From the NCBI GenBank assembly GCA_002690925.1, contig NZGD01000195.1, forward strand, positions 1-36,024: 36,024 nt of DNA, read 5' to 3'. The stretch's first letter is position 1. Every line of letters starts with the position of its first letter. A program made the translations under genes and the position numbers. Below, in pieces: positions 23,163-29,542 of the stretch. The notes beneath the pieces are model-generated. The model saw nothing but the letters and a program-made list of their open reading frames with translations, was not told the DNA's origin and searched no databases. The stretch comes from Rhodopirellula sp. Its GTDB lineage: Bacteria > Planctomycetota > Planctomycetia > Pirellulales > Pirellulaceae.

Positions 23163-24051
23163 CGGCAGCCTCCGCGAATTCCGGAACCACCCAAACACCG
23201 TTCACCGCCTTGGCGGCCTCTTCTGCCTTCAACCGGCCCGGGTTCTTGCCGGTGCGTTCCTCAGTCTCTTTGTCTTCATCCCCGGCTATACAGATCACTG
23301 CCGAGGGGCAGAACTCGCGAATCGCTTTGGCCACCGGCACCAGGTTGCCGGAATCAAAGGCCACCGCAACCGGCAGGCCCGTGGCCATGTGAACGCTGGC
23401 ACCCGTGGCGTAGCCTTCCACAATCACGATCACAACGGTACAACCGTCTTCCGGGATATCGGCGAGCCAATGAAAGGAACCCTCTTTCGGCGTGCCGGTG
23501 AGAAAGGTTTTTTCACCATCCTCCGAAATCCACTGCAGGCTCACCAGATCCAACGCGAAGAGCTGGGGGCCGTCGCAGGCAACCGGCTTGTAAACAGGGA
23601 CAACCACACTACCCCGGCTGTAACGAAGCCCGAAGGAAGCCACACCTTTGGCAGCCAGGTACTTGCTGGGCCCTTCCTGTGGCAGCTTGGTCCAGATCCG
23701 CTGGGCTCTTTCCCTACAGGCTTTGGCCGCAGCCTCTGCCTCTTTGCGGGCCTTCTCCTGAGCCTGCTTTCGCTTGCGCTGGTACTCTTTCCTGTCCTCT
23801 TCAGTCAGCGAACCGGCGGGCATACCCACCTTGCGCTTTTCATCGGCCTTGTAGTTGCCAAAGGCACCCGCCAGGCCGATGCCGCCAGAGCTCAACCGGA
23901 ACTCATGAACCACATACCAGCCGGATTTATTCTTGCCTTTGTCGGGGCGGGGATAAGTGACAGGAACCCGGACCAGCTTGCCCGAGGTATCGATGGAATC
24001 GACCAGGAGGCCGAGATCGCGCATCTGAGTGAGCACCGCATCAATATCCAT
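23149..24051 (-). CDS. Toprim-domain primase-like protein
   Basis: The protein is 300 aa. Residues of about 85-120 are a long Lys/Glu/Ala-rich helix. About 128-190 contains YLAAKGVASFGLRY and FLTGTPKEG, as in DUF7146-type primases. The C-terminal Toprim fold has VIVEGYATGAS (Glu212) and AGDED (Asp258, Asp260), the Toprim metal-binding residues. No N-terminal zinc finger is seen, so it may rely on partners or on a non-canonical fold. It would make primers at the origin with the adjacent helicase. GGAGG precedes the ATG. Confidence 0.9.
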   Translation of the reverse strand: MDIDAVLTQMRDLGLLVDSIDTSGKLVRVPVTYPRPDKGKNKSGWYVVHEFRLSSGGIGLAGAFGNYKADEKRKVGMPAGSLTEEDRKEYQRKRKQAQEKARKEAEAAAKACRERAQRIWTKLPQEGPSKYLAAKGVASFGLRYSRGSVVVPVYKPVACDGPQLFALDLVSLQWISEDGEKTFLTGTPKEGSFHWLADIPEDGCTVVIVIVEGYATGASVHMATGLPVAVAFDSGNLVPVAKAIREFCPSAVICIAGDEDKETEERTGKNPGRLKAEEAAKAVNGVWVVPEFAEAADGVD

Positions 24052-24117
24052 TGCGGCCTCCGCAATCGTAAAAAAGTGACATGGAAAGAGCCCTCGATCC
24101 AGTATCTTGTTGGTTAC

Positions 24118-24354
24118 TTATGCAGCAGTCAGGTCAGAGTCATCATTGAACGCAGGTCCAAAGACATCTGGCCGCATCTCGTAACGGGTGACAGCGCCAC
24201 AGGCTGCAACCTCCAGACGGCGACAATGCTCGCTTGGAATCCGCTTCCAACCGCGAACCGCCTGGATAGTCACTCCACAGATCTCTGCGATCCGTGTCTT
24301 GGTTCGAATCTCGGGGCAAGCTTTCAACCGGGAGATGATCTGTTCAATGGACAT
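24118..24354 (-). CDS. cro: Cro/YdaS-like helix-turn-helix regulator
   Basis: The protein is 78 aa. The HTH is KTRIAEICGVTIQAVRGWKR, followed by IPSEHCRRLEVAACGAVTRY and then EMRPDVFG. That second part is typical of the YdaS/Cro family found beside lambdoid repressors. It is the first gene of the leftward replication/late operon and lies head-to-head with the CI-like gene, so it most likely turns the repressor off. Toxin-antitoxin-type YdaS function is an alternative, but no YdaT is visible. Confidence 0.85.
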   Translation of the reverse strand: MSIEQIISRLKACPEIRTKTRIAEICGVTIQAVRGWKRIPSEHCRRLEVAACGAVTRYEMRPDVFGPAFNDDSDLTAA

Positions 24355-24359
24355 GGCTA

Positions 24360-24408
24360 CCTGACTCAGAAAGTAAGTTTTTAATTTACTTTATAGTCAG
24401 GCATGCCT
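24360..24408. promoter_or_regulatory. Operator region of the lysogeny switch
   Basis: CCTGACTCAGAAAGTAA (24360-24376) is mirrored, with a one-base offset, by TTTACTTTATAGTCAGG (24385-24401). A perfect palindrome AGGCATGCCT follows at 24399-24408. All lie between the cro and cI starts and overlap the cro promoter. These are the best repressor/Cro-binding candidates. Confidence 0.6.
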
Positions 24409-24417
24409 CCTTTGCAA
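24390..24417 (-). promoter_or_regulatory. Leftward early promoter (cro, replication)
   Basis: Minus-strand -35 TTGCAA (24412-24417), 16 bases, -10 TATAAA (24390-24395). It lies about 35 bases before the cro-like start codon and overlaps the inverted repeats of the operator region. The -35 is the same palindromic hexamer used on the other strand. Confidence 0.65.
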
Positions 24418-24439
24418 CAGAAATTAACGTGGATATATT
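24412..24439 (+). promoter_or_regulatory. Repressor maintenance promoter, leaderless cI
   Basis: Plus-strand -35 TTGCAA (24412-24417), 16 bases, -10 TATATT (24434-24439). Initiation about seven bases later falls on or next to the ATG at 24446. No Shine-Dalgarno is present upstream of the ATG, consistent with a leaderless transcript as made from lambda pRM. Confidence 0.6.
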
Positions 24440-24445
24440 TGCGCA

Positions 24446-24862
24446 ATGACAATTGAACCTTTCATTCAGCGCCTTACAGAGTGCATCGTTGACGGCCCCG
24501 TGTCGCAAACGGTCATTGCAGATTATTGCGGAGTTACCAAGCAGTCAGTGGGAGGCTGGAAGCGAAACGGTTACATATCCAGGGAAAACCTCATGAAGCT
24601 GAGTGAGATCACTGGATATCGGTACTTGTGGCTCAAAACCGGGACCGGCCCCAAGCTGATTGACGATCCGGACAAGAATGCCACGGAGTTCCGAACCGAG
24701 GAATATGAAGGGTCATACGTAACAGGCTCCGGCAGCCTCGGAAACTCAGACGAGGGCCAGGACCTCATCGAAGCGATCGCTCAGGCCGCCGCATCCAAAC
24801 AGATCAACAAAAAAGCGCTGGCACACCTTGCAGCGTTTTTCCGGGAGCTCGCCAAAGGCTAA
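24446..24862 (+). CDS. CI-like repressor without peptidase domain
   Basis: The protein is 138 aa. The N-terminal HTH (SQTVIADYCGVTKQSVGGWK) and recognition of surrounding context (YRYLWLKTGTGPKLID) are typical of lambdoid repressors, but there is no LexA-like S24 peptidase domain. After an acidic linker comes a short C-terminal helical segment (LIEAIAQAAASKQINKKALA) that may mediate oligomerisation. Lacking self-cleavage, induction must use another route, for example an antirepressor. Its stop overlaps that of the converging BRCT gene. Confidence 0.85.
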   Translation: MTIEPFIQRLTECIVDGPVSQTVIADYCGVTKQSVGGWKRNGYISRENLMKLSEITGYRYLWLKTGTGPKLIDDPDKNATEFRTEEYEGSYVTGSGSLGNSDEGQDLIEAIAQAAASKQINKKALAHLAAFFRELAKG

Positions 24863-25482
24863 CCCTGACGGTTAATACAATCCGCCCAATGCTTTTCTGA
24901 CACAATATTGGGCCTTCTCCCCTCTTCCCTGTATTCAACGGCCTTTTCAATTTTCCGCCCGTAAGACTCGTGAATCCACGAATCGCTCACCAGTTCGCCC
25001 ACCACCACAACATCCGTCTCTTTGGTCACGTTCTTGGCAACCGAGCCACCCACCGCAACCACCATCGCTTCGCACTCTTTGCGAGTGCCCGAGGCAAACT
25101 TACCGGTGAGTACAAAACGACTTCCTGAAAATTCCAGATCCGGGGCTGGATCGCACAGAGGCAGCGTCGAGGCAGTCTTATCCTCTCCAACATGAATCCC
25201 CGCCACGTCCATCAGCAGCTTTACCAGCTCACCCTGCTCATCATCGTCCAGAACACCGTCAGCCAGCATCTCATCGATCCGGGCAAGCATCACATTGGCT
25301 GGCCATTTCTCGGCAATGTCTGCGTTCTTCACCAGCCAGGACTGCAGAAACTGTGCTTCAGCCCGATTCACCGTACCGTCTGCAATCACCCCTTCACAGA
25401 TACCTAACAGCTGATCCAGCTTGCGATCATCCAGCCGGCTTTTCCCAAATCGCTGAAACAACGGGCTTTTGTCCTCACTCAT
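24859..25482 (-). CDS. BRCT-domain protein with TerB-like N-terminal part
   Basis: The protein is 207 aa from the ATG at 25482 (MSEDKSPLFQRFGKSRLD), chosen for AAGGAG nine bases upstream; an upstream in-frame ATG at 25539 has no RBS. Residues of about 20-110 are helical with GICEGVIADGTVNRAEAQFL, like TerB-type domains. The C-terminal ~90 residues are a BRCT domain as in NAD-dependent DNA ligases (RFVLTGKFASGTRKECEAMV; KETDVVVVGELVSDSW). Ligase catalytic domains are absent. The gene faces cI with overlapping stops. Related BRCT genes occur beside repressors in some Pseudomonas prophages (recalled). Its role in DNA repair or recombination is inferred. Confidence 0.85.
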   Translation of the reverse strand: MSEDKSPLFQRFGKSRLDDRKLDQLLGICEGVIADGTVNRAEAQFLQSWLVKNADIAEKWPANVMLARIDEMLADGVLDDDEQGELVKLLMDVAGIHVGEDKTASTLPLCDPAPDLEFSGSRFVLTGKFASGTRKECEAMVVAVGGSVAKNVTKETDVVVVGELVSDSWIHESYGRKIEKAVEYREEGRRPNIVSEKHWADCINRQG

Positions 25483-25540
25483 TCCTTCGATCTCCTTGTG
25501 AACCTGCTTAACAAATAGCCAAATCCTATTAATTTTCAAA

Positions 25541-25619
25541 TCAGTTTTAACTTATTTGTGGGTCAGTTTCCTTTACCGAACTGAACAATAGCCTTACTCT
25601 GAAGGTCAGTTTTAACTGA
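25541..25619. promoter_or_regulatory. Repeated operator-like half-sites upstream of LuxR-type gene
   Basis: TCAGTT occurs at 25541, 25563 and 25606, and its complement AACTGA at 25579 and 25614. Together they form one near-perfect site TCAGTTTTAACTGA (25606-25619), one degenerate copy at 25541 and one widely spaced pair. The starts are 22 and 43 bases apart, close to whole turns of the helix. A possible promoter TTTACC-17 bases-TACTCT (25572-25600) overlaps. The gap of 152 bases between the BRCT and LuxR-type genes contains no gene. Confidence 0.55.
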
Positions 25620-25634
25620 CTACGAGGTAAGGCA

Positions 25635-26081
25635 ATGGAAACCTTCACCGCCACCGAATTCACAGCCTGCAACAAAGACAACCTCTTCACGAAGAGCCAG
25701 TTGGAAACGCTTGCCTGGATGGCGGAAGGGAAAGAGAACTTCGCCATCGGCATGCTGCGCGGCCATGGCGAACCCGGTGCCAAGAAGCTCACCTGCCAGG
25801 TAATGCACAAACTCCAGTGCAACAACCGCTGCCTGGCCATCGCCCGCGCCTTCAAAGAGGGCTACCTCAAAGCCGCTGACACCACCTGCAAAGTTGCGGA
25901 GGCCACCAGGAACAATGCCGCCAAGGCCATTGCTGGCGTGCTGATTGTGATCAGCGGCATTACCGCGGGCACCGGTACCGGTGATTCATTCCTCAGAACA
26001 GCCAGCAGCCGCAGCCAGGGCGTGCACCGCGTGCGCTGGGAAGAAGTCCTGCCGGCCAACCATGGGGGCACCAACTCATGA
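25635..26081 (+). CDS. LuxR-type HTH regulator with a C-terminal membrane segment
   Basis: The protein is 148 aa. Residues of about 18-77 (FTKSQLETLAWMAEGKENFA, then TCQVMHKLQCNNRCLAIARA and FKEGYL) are a LuxR/GerE-type winged HTH. A single likely membrane segment follows (AIAGVLIVISGITAGTG, about residues 97-113), then a basic Ser/Arg-rich tail. A membrane-anchored HTH is unusual for phage. GAGGTAA precedes the ATG, and operator-like repeats lie just upstream. It heads the rightward early operon. Target DNA and signal are unknown. Confidence 0.82.
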   Translation: METFTATEFTACNKDNLFTKSQLETLAWMAEGKENFAIGMLRGHGEPGAKKLTCQVMHKLQCNNRCLAIARAFKEGYLKAADTTCKVAEATRNNAAKAIAGVLIVISGITAGTGTGDSFLRTASSRSQGVHRVRWEEVLPANHGGTNS

Positions 26082-26380
26082 GCCAGCAAACCACCCCACT
26101 CTACGAAGCCGCCCGCATGCTCAACCTCGGGCCGCAAAAGCTTTACCGCGCCCTGCGGAGCCGCAAGGTGCTGGACAACAACAACCTGCCCTATCGCTGC
26201 TACGTGCAGCAGGGCCTCTTCACCAGCGAGCTCAAATCCTACGAGCACCCAACGCTGGGCAAGAAAACCTACGCCACGCCACAGGTAACCGAGAAAGGTA
26301 TCCGGTGGCTGGCTAAAGAGTTCGAAGTGGAAATCACCGAAGCCTCCAACAACACCGCCCCTGAAGGAGCAACGCACTAA
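26078..26380 (+). CDS. KilAC-domain antirepressor-like protein
   Basis: The protein is 100 aa, consisting essentially of a phage antirepressor KilAC domain: TPLYEAARMLNLGPQKLYRA, RYCYVQQGLF-type segment, KKTYATPQVTEKGIRWLAKE. KilAC is the DNA-binding C-terminal part of Ant/KilA proteins; here the N-terminal BRO/KilAN part is missing. It is coupled to the LuxR-type gene (ATGA). In the absence of a peptidase domain in the CI-like protein it may take part in induction (inference). Confidence 0.85.
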   Translation: MSQQTTPLYEAARMLNLGPQKLYRALRSRKVLDNNNLPYRCYVQQGLFTSELKSYEHPTLGKKTYATPQVTEKGIRWLAKEFEVEITEASNNTAPEGATH

Positions 26381-26628
26381 TGCAATCCGAAAACCGCCCA
26401 ACAGCCCAACAGCTACTGGCCAGCTGGCAGATCATCTGGCAGCGCAAGCTCAACGGCAAGCCGGAAGAAATGAAAGAGGCGATCGCCAGCCACGTGAACC
26501 TGTTCCCGAAGGGCAATCACGCTGAAGCCGAGGCCCGCACCCGGAAAACCGTGGCGGCCTACAGTGGCGATCCCGCAGCCATCCGCGCGCTCATCCAGCG
26601 CGGCAAAGCCACCCTGCGCAGCGTGTGA
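26380..26628 (+). CDS. Small conserved-looking early protein
   Basis: The protein is 82 aa and helical: TAQQLLASWQIIWQRKLNGK, HAEAEARTRKTVAAYSGDPA and ALIQRGKATLRSV. No known domain is recognised. It starts on the last base of the upstream stop (TAATG) and has AGGAG upstream. It is part of the tightly coupled early operon. Confidence 0.7.
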   Translation: MQSENRPTAQQLLASWQIIWQRKLNGKPEEMKEAIASHVNLFPKGNHAEAEARTRKTVAAYSGDPAAIRALIQRGKATLRSV

Positions 26629-26638
26629 GGCACCGGCC

Positions 26639-26836
26639 ATGGCAACGATCAACTTCCCAGACAACACCCCGGTAACGGTCATTAAGCAGGCCCTGGCCAC
26701 TGTTGGCAAAAGCCTGCAGTACCGCCCGGGGCCAAACAGCAAACCCCAACCGGAGGACGTGCCCCATGGCCACAACCGCCGCCCTGCTCATCTTCAGCCT
26801 GTGCCTGGTCTGGCTGATCAGCAAAGCAACCATTGA
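26639..26836 (+). CDS. Small early-region ORF, start MATINFPDN
   Basis: The ORF codes for 65 aa and has only a weak GAGG near the start. Residues 1-40 look like a genuine small protein (MATINFPDNTPVTVIKQALA then TVGKSLQYRPGP), but the last third is Pro/His/Arg-rich and overlaps a better supported ORF in another frame. It is retained with moderate doubt. Confidence 0.45.
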   Translation: MATINFPDNTPVTVIKQALATVGKSLQYRPGPNSKPQPEDVPHGHNRRPAHLQPVPGLADQQSNH

Positions 26837-27134
26837 AAGGACGCACCACCATGACACCACCGATGCCGCAACATACAAGCGCGAAACCATCTGGCTCTGC
26901 CTTCCCATCGCAGGGCGCAAGTGCCGGGTTCGGCTCCATGAGCACACCTTCACAGCTCACGGCCCTGGACGGGCGCCTGGGCTGGCTGGATCTCAACACC
27001 CGAGCGCCTGTTGTCAATCACGCCCTGAACATCATGTTCTCCGCCGCTATGCAGGACGGCACCGACGCCAACCGCGCCGGTCGTTTTTTGCTGGCCCTGT
27101 GGAGTCCAGACCAGTACCCCCTGGACCTGAATGA
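26766..27134 (+). CDS. Possible small membrane protein overlapping next gene
   Basis: The ATG at 26766 has a strong GGAGG at nine bases' distance. The protein starts MATTAALLIFSLCLVWLISK, an excellent single membrane segment. Beyond about residue 55 the frame lies over the gene at 26851 and turns Pro/Arg/His-rich, so that part may be an artefact of GC-rich coding DNA. The entire 122-residue product needs protein evidence. Confidence 0.4.
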   Translation: MATTAALLIFSLCLVWLISKATIERTHHHDTTDAATYKRETIWLCLPIAGRKCRVRLHEHTFTAHGPGRAPGLAGSQHPSACCQSRPEHHVLRRYAGRHRRQPRRSFFAGPVESRPVPPGPE

Positions 27135-27279
27135 TCTGGGCTATTTCGATCGCGAACTCAACTACGCCTGCCGGCACCTGGCCAACTTCATCATTGCCTG
27201 CCAGGTGAGCTTCCGGCAGCTGGTCACCCTCAGCGATATGGAACCCATCTTTGCCGCCTGGGGAGAAGAGCACCAATGA
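26851..27279 (+). CDS. DUF7673-like early protein
   Basis: The protein is 142 aa from the ATG at 26851, with GAAAGGA ten bases upstream. After a Ser/Gly-rich N-terminus, residues 55-115 contain NHALNIMFSAAMQDGTDANR, AGRFLLALWSP and YPLDLNDLGYFDRELN. This resembles DUF7673-type phage proteins (RFLL-x-x-W/Y followed by DL-x-DL-x-x-xD). The function of that family is unknown. The protein at 29145-29540 has a comparable segment. Confidence 0.68.
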   Translation: MTPPMPQHTSAKPSGSAFPSQGASAGFGSMSTPSQLTALDGRLGWLDLNTRAPVVNHALNIMFSAAMQDGTDANRAGRFLLALWSPDQYPLDLNDLGYFDRELNYACRHLANFIIACQVSFRQLVTLSDMEPIFAAWGEEHQ

Positions 27280-27587
27280 ACACCTCCACCAAGCAACCAC
27301 AGCTCACCTTCGAAGAGCTGCAACAGGCCTACGAAGAACAGAGCCAGGCACTGAACGAACTGGTGATCCACTTCGATCGCACCGTTGCGCACCTGGAACA
27401 GGCCACCAAACTGATCGCCAAACAGGGCCAGCAGCAGGGCGAGGCCATCGGCTGGCTGCGTGATATCCGGCATGCCGCCGGTGCCACCGGCCCGGATATC
27501 AGCCACCAAAAGCTGTGCCAGATCATCCAGGACCTTCGCCGCCGCGCGTTTGTGAACGATGCCACGCACATGCGGAGGGCCCACTGA
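27276..27587 (+). CDS. Small helical early protein, coiled-coil
   Basis: The protein is 103 aa, mostly amphipathic helix (LTFEELQQAYEEQSQALNEL; HLEQATKLIAKQGQQQGEAI), then a short C-terminal basic part. No domain is recognised. The ATG overlaps the previous stop and the TGA overlaps the next start. It is part of the coupled operon. Confidence 0.7.
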   Translation: MNTSTKQPQLTFEELQQAYEEQSQALNELVIHFDRTVAHLEQATKLIAKQGQQQGEAIGWLRDIRHAAGATGPDISHQKLCQIIQDLRRRAFVNDATHMRRAH

Positions 27588-27832
27588 TGGCCCGCGCCTG
27601 CATGAGCAAGACCCACAACCTGGCAGCGCTGATGCGCCTGTCAGATCTGGAACTCCGGATAGAGATCCAGACAGCCGCCACGGCTGACCCCCTACAGGGC
27701 CTGCACCTGTGCCACGAACTGCTGAATGCCGAGCAGTACTACCCAACCCGCCGGGGCCTCAACCAACTGGTGGGCCGGGAGGTAGAGCGCATTGGCCAAC
27801 AACTTACCCAGCAACCGGAGAACATAAAGTGA
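27587..27832 (+). CDS. Small early protein of unknown function
   Basis: The protein is 81 aa (MARACMSKTHNLAALMRLSD onward), helical with one clear amphipathic stretch (LQGLHLCHELLNAEQYYPTR). The ATG shares a base with the upstream TGA, and GGAGGG is ten bases upstream. No motif is recognised. Confidence 0.7.
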   Translation: MARACMSKTHNLAALMRLSDLELRIEIQTAATADPLQGLHLCHELLNAEQYYPTRRGLNQLVGREVERIGQQLTQQPENIK

Positions 27833-28194
27833 GCAACCAGAACCGGGGCACCGACCTGCCCGAATTCATCCACGACCTTGACGCCGGTGTTTTTGCCGAA
27901 AAGGTCGCGCGCGCCCTAGGCGATGTAGCCGCTGGCGTTGTCGACCAGAACAAGGCCGGAGAAGTCACCCTCAAATTCACCATGGGCAAAGTGGGCAACA
28001 CCCCGCGTGTCCAGATCAAGCACAAGCTGAGCTACAAGGTGCCGGAAATGAACGGCAGCTACAGCCAGGAGAACACCACCGAAAGCGTGATGCACGTGAA
28101 TCCCGGTGGCCGCATCACCCAGTTCCCCGAGAACCAGGGCCAGTTCTTCACCAAGAAAGGTGAAGTTGAAACCCACCAGGACGAAAAGGAATAA
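27829..28194 (+). CDS. Conserved-type protein preceding DUF2303 gene
   Basis: The protein is 121 aa with a GTG start that overlaps the upstream stop (GTGA), and GGAG eight bases upstream. It has a helical N-terminal part (FAEKVARALGDVAAGVVDQN) followed by a beta-rich part (EVTLKFTMGKVGNTPRVQIK; HKLSYKVPEMNG). In phages this type of gene commonly precedes DUF2303 genes, and they may act together (recalled context, function unknown). Confidence 0.75.
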   Translation: MSNQNRGTDLPEFIHDLDAGVFAEKVARALGDVAAGVVDQNKAGEVTLKFTMGKVGNTPRVQIKHKLSYKVPEMNGSYSQENTTESVMHVNPGGRITQFPENQGQFFTKKGEVETHQDEKE

Positions 28195-28197
28195 CCC

Positions 28198-29064
28198 ATG
28201 TCATCCGATGTACTGCAAGACAACAGTGCCCTGCACGAATACACCAAGATCGTACAGGCGAAGGAAATCCAGGAGCTGCTGAACGCCCAGGCTGATGGCA
28301 CCGCCATAGCCATCCCCGAGGGCGTCAAGATCGCCGATCTGGAACAGTACCTGGAAAATCGCCGCCGGTACCGGGGCAATATGACCACCAACCTGATTGA
28401 TGAATTCGTTGAATTCGTCACCGCCACCACCGAGCAGTACACGCCAACGGGCCACCTGGACAACGTTCCCTGCTTCGTTAACGCCAAACAGATGACCGGT
28501 GAAGTCTTCTTCAACCTTGGCGACATCCACGAACCCGGCCATGGCGACCACACCGCGAACCTGACGATGGACAAAACCGAGTCCTTCAAAGAGCTGCTGA
28601 AAATCAACGGTGCCAAACAGGACCAGCGGACCCTGGCCGAATGGATGGAAGACTGGCGCGACCACATCGAAGCACTGGCCGAAGACGGCAACACCATTCT
28701 TCCGATCGGACCAGCCGTGGCCGCCGTGCGCAAAATCACCATCGGCGCCAGCTCTGAAACCACATCCGAAACCCAAACCTTCAGCAACCGCCAAAGCGCC
28801 ATGGCGGAAGTGGAAGCCAAGAACCGCGACCAGATGCCCGCATTCCTGCGCTTCACCTGCGAGCCCTACCAGGGCCTGCAGGAACGCACATTCACCCTGC
28901 GCCTGTCGCTGATCACCGGTGAAACCCCACGCATTGGCCTGCGCATCGTTCGGCTGGAAACCGCCGAAGAGGAAATGGCCCAGGAACTGGAAGAAAAACT
29001 CCGCACCGGCTTTGAAGACACCCCCGTGAAAACCTTCGTGGGCAGCTTCAACCCCGGCAAATAA
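28198..29064 (+). CDS. DUF2303 (YfdQ-like) protein
   Basis: The protein is 288 aa. It contains IPEGVKIADLEQYLENRRRY near residue 40, LIDEFVEFVTATTEQY, KTESFKELLKINGAKQDQRT and LAEWMEDWRD, and TFSNRQSAMAEV. These match the YfdQ/DUF2303 family found in many lambdoid prophages; its molecular role is not established. A RBS (AAGGA) precedes the ATG. Length equals that of the family (about 270-290 aa). Confidence 0.88.
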   Translation: MSSDVLQDNSALHEYTKIVQAKEIQELLNAQADGTAIAIPEGVKIADLEQYLENRRRYRGNMTTNLIDEFVEFVTATTEQYTPTGHLDNVPCFVNAKQMTGEVFFNLGDIHEPGHGDHTANLTMDKTESFKELLKINGAKQDQRTLAEWMEDWRDHIEALAEDGNTILPIGPAVAAVRKITIGASSETTSETQTFSNRQSAMAEVEAKNRDQMPAFLRFTCEPYQGLQERTFTLRLSLITGETPRIGLRIVRLETAEEEMAQELEEKLRTGFEDTPVKTFVGSFNPGK

Positions 29065-29071
29065 ACCAACC

Positions 29072-29116
29072 GCGCCCCACAGGGGCGCATCTGAGAGGGC
29101 TTTCGCCGAGAGCCCT
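29072..29116 (+). other. Two tandem RNA hairpins between early genes
   Basis: GCGCCCC (29072-29078) pairs with GGGGCGC (29082-29088) around ACA. AGGGCT (29096-29101) pairs with AGCCCT (29111-29116). No T-tract follows either hairpin, so they are not standard terminators. They lie in the 80-base gap between the DUF2303 gene and the next gene, the largest break in this otherwise overlapping operon. Confidence 0.6.
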
Positions 29117-29144
29117 GCCAGATGCCACAGAGGAGAACAGCACG

Positions 29145-29540
29145 ATGGAACACATTCAGGACCCAACCTACAACGGCAACGTAACTGTGCACTGCACCTA
29201 CGAAGAGTGGATTGCCCGCGAAGAGGAGCAACGCAAACAGGCCAAAGAGCAGTTTAAGGATAACCCCAAAGCCTGCGCCAGAAAGCTCTACGAAATCGCC
29301 ACTCAGCACACCAGCGGAGGCCGGGCAGCAAGCGCCCTGCTCCTCTCCCTGTGGAATGAAAAGTTCGTGGCCAACATCCGGGATGTCATTTGCAATCTGG
29401 ACATCCAAAACACAGAAGCCGCCATCGCACTTCTTGCCACACTCGGCCCGGGCCACCACCTGGAACGCTACCTCACCCAAGAACAGATCATCGAAATCAT
29501 CGATGTGTGGGGTGACATGCACGAGCGCCGGAGGGCCTGA
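29145..29540 (+). CDS. Early protein with DUF7673-like segment
   Basis: The protein is 131 aa. AGAGGAG precedes the ATG. The segment LYEIATQHTSGGRAASALLL followed by SLWNEKFVANIRDVICNLD is similar in layout to the DUF7673-like protein at 26851-27279, suggesting a divergent duplicate or two members of one family. The N-terminal charged helix (EEWIAREEEQRKQAKEQFKD) precedes it. Function is unknown. It sits directly upstream of the methyltransferase gene. Confidence 0.7.
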   Translation: MEHIQDPTYNGNVTVHCTYEEWIAREEEQRKQAKEQFKDNPKACARKLYEIATQHTSGGRAASALLLSLWNEKFVANIRDVICNLDIQNTEAAIALLATLGPGHHLERYLTQEQIIEIIDVWGDMHERRRA

Positions 29541-29542
29541 GA

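Noticed and set aside
24118..24354. YdaS toxin-antitoxin system
   Set aside because: The protein is YdaS/Cro-like, but no YdaT partner is visible and the gene position is that of cro.
28201..29166. 321-codon frame on the minus strand opposite the DUF2303 gene
   Set aside because: It is Gly/Phe/Val-rich as expected from a reverse reading of a GC-rich gene, and opposes a recognised family.
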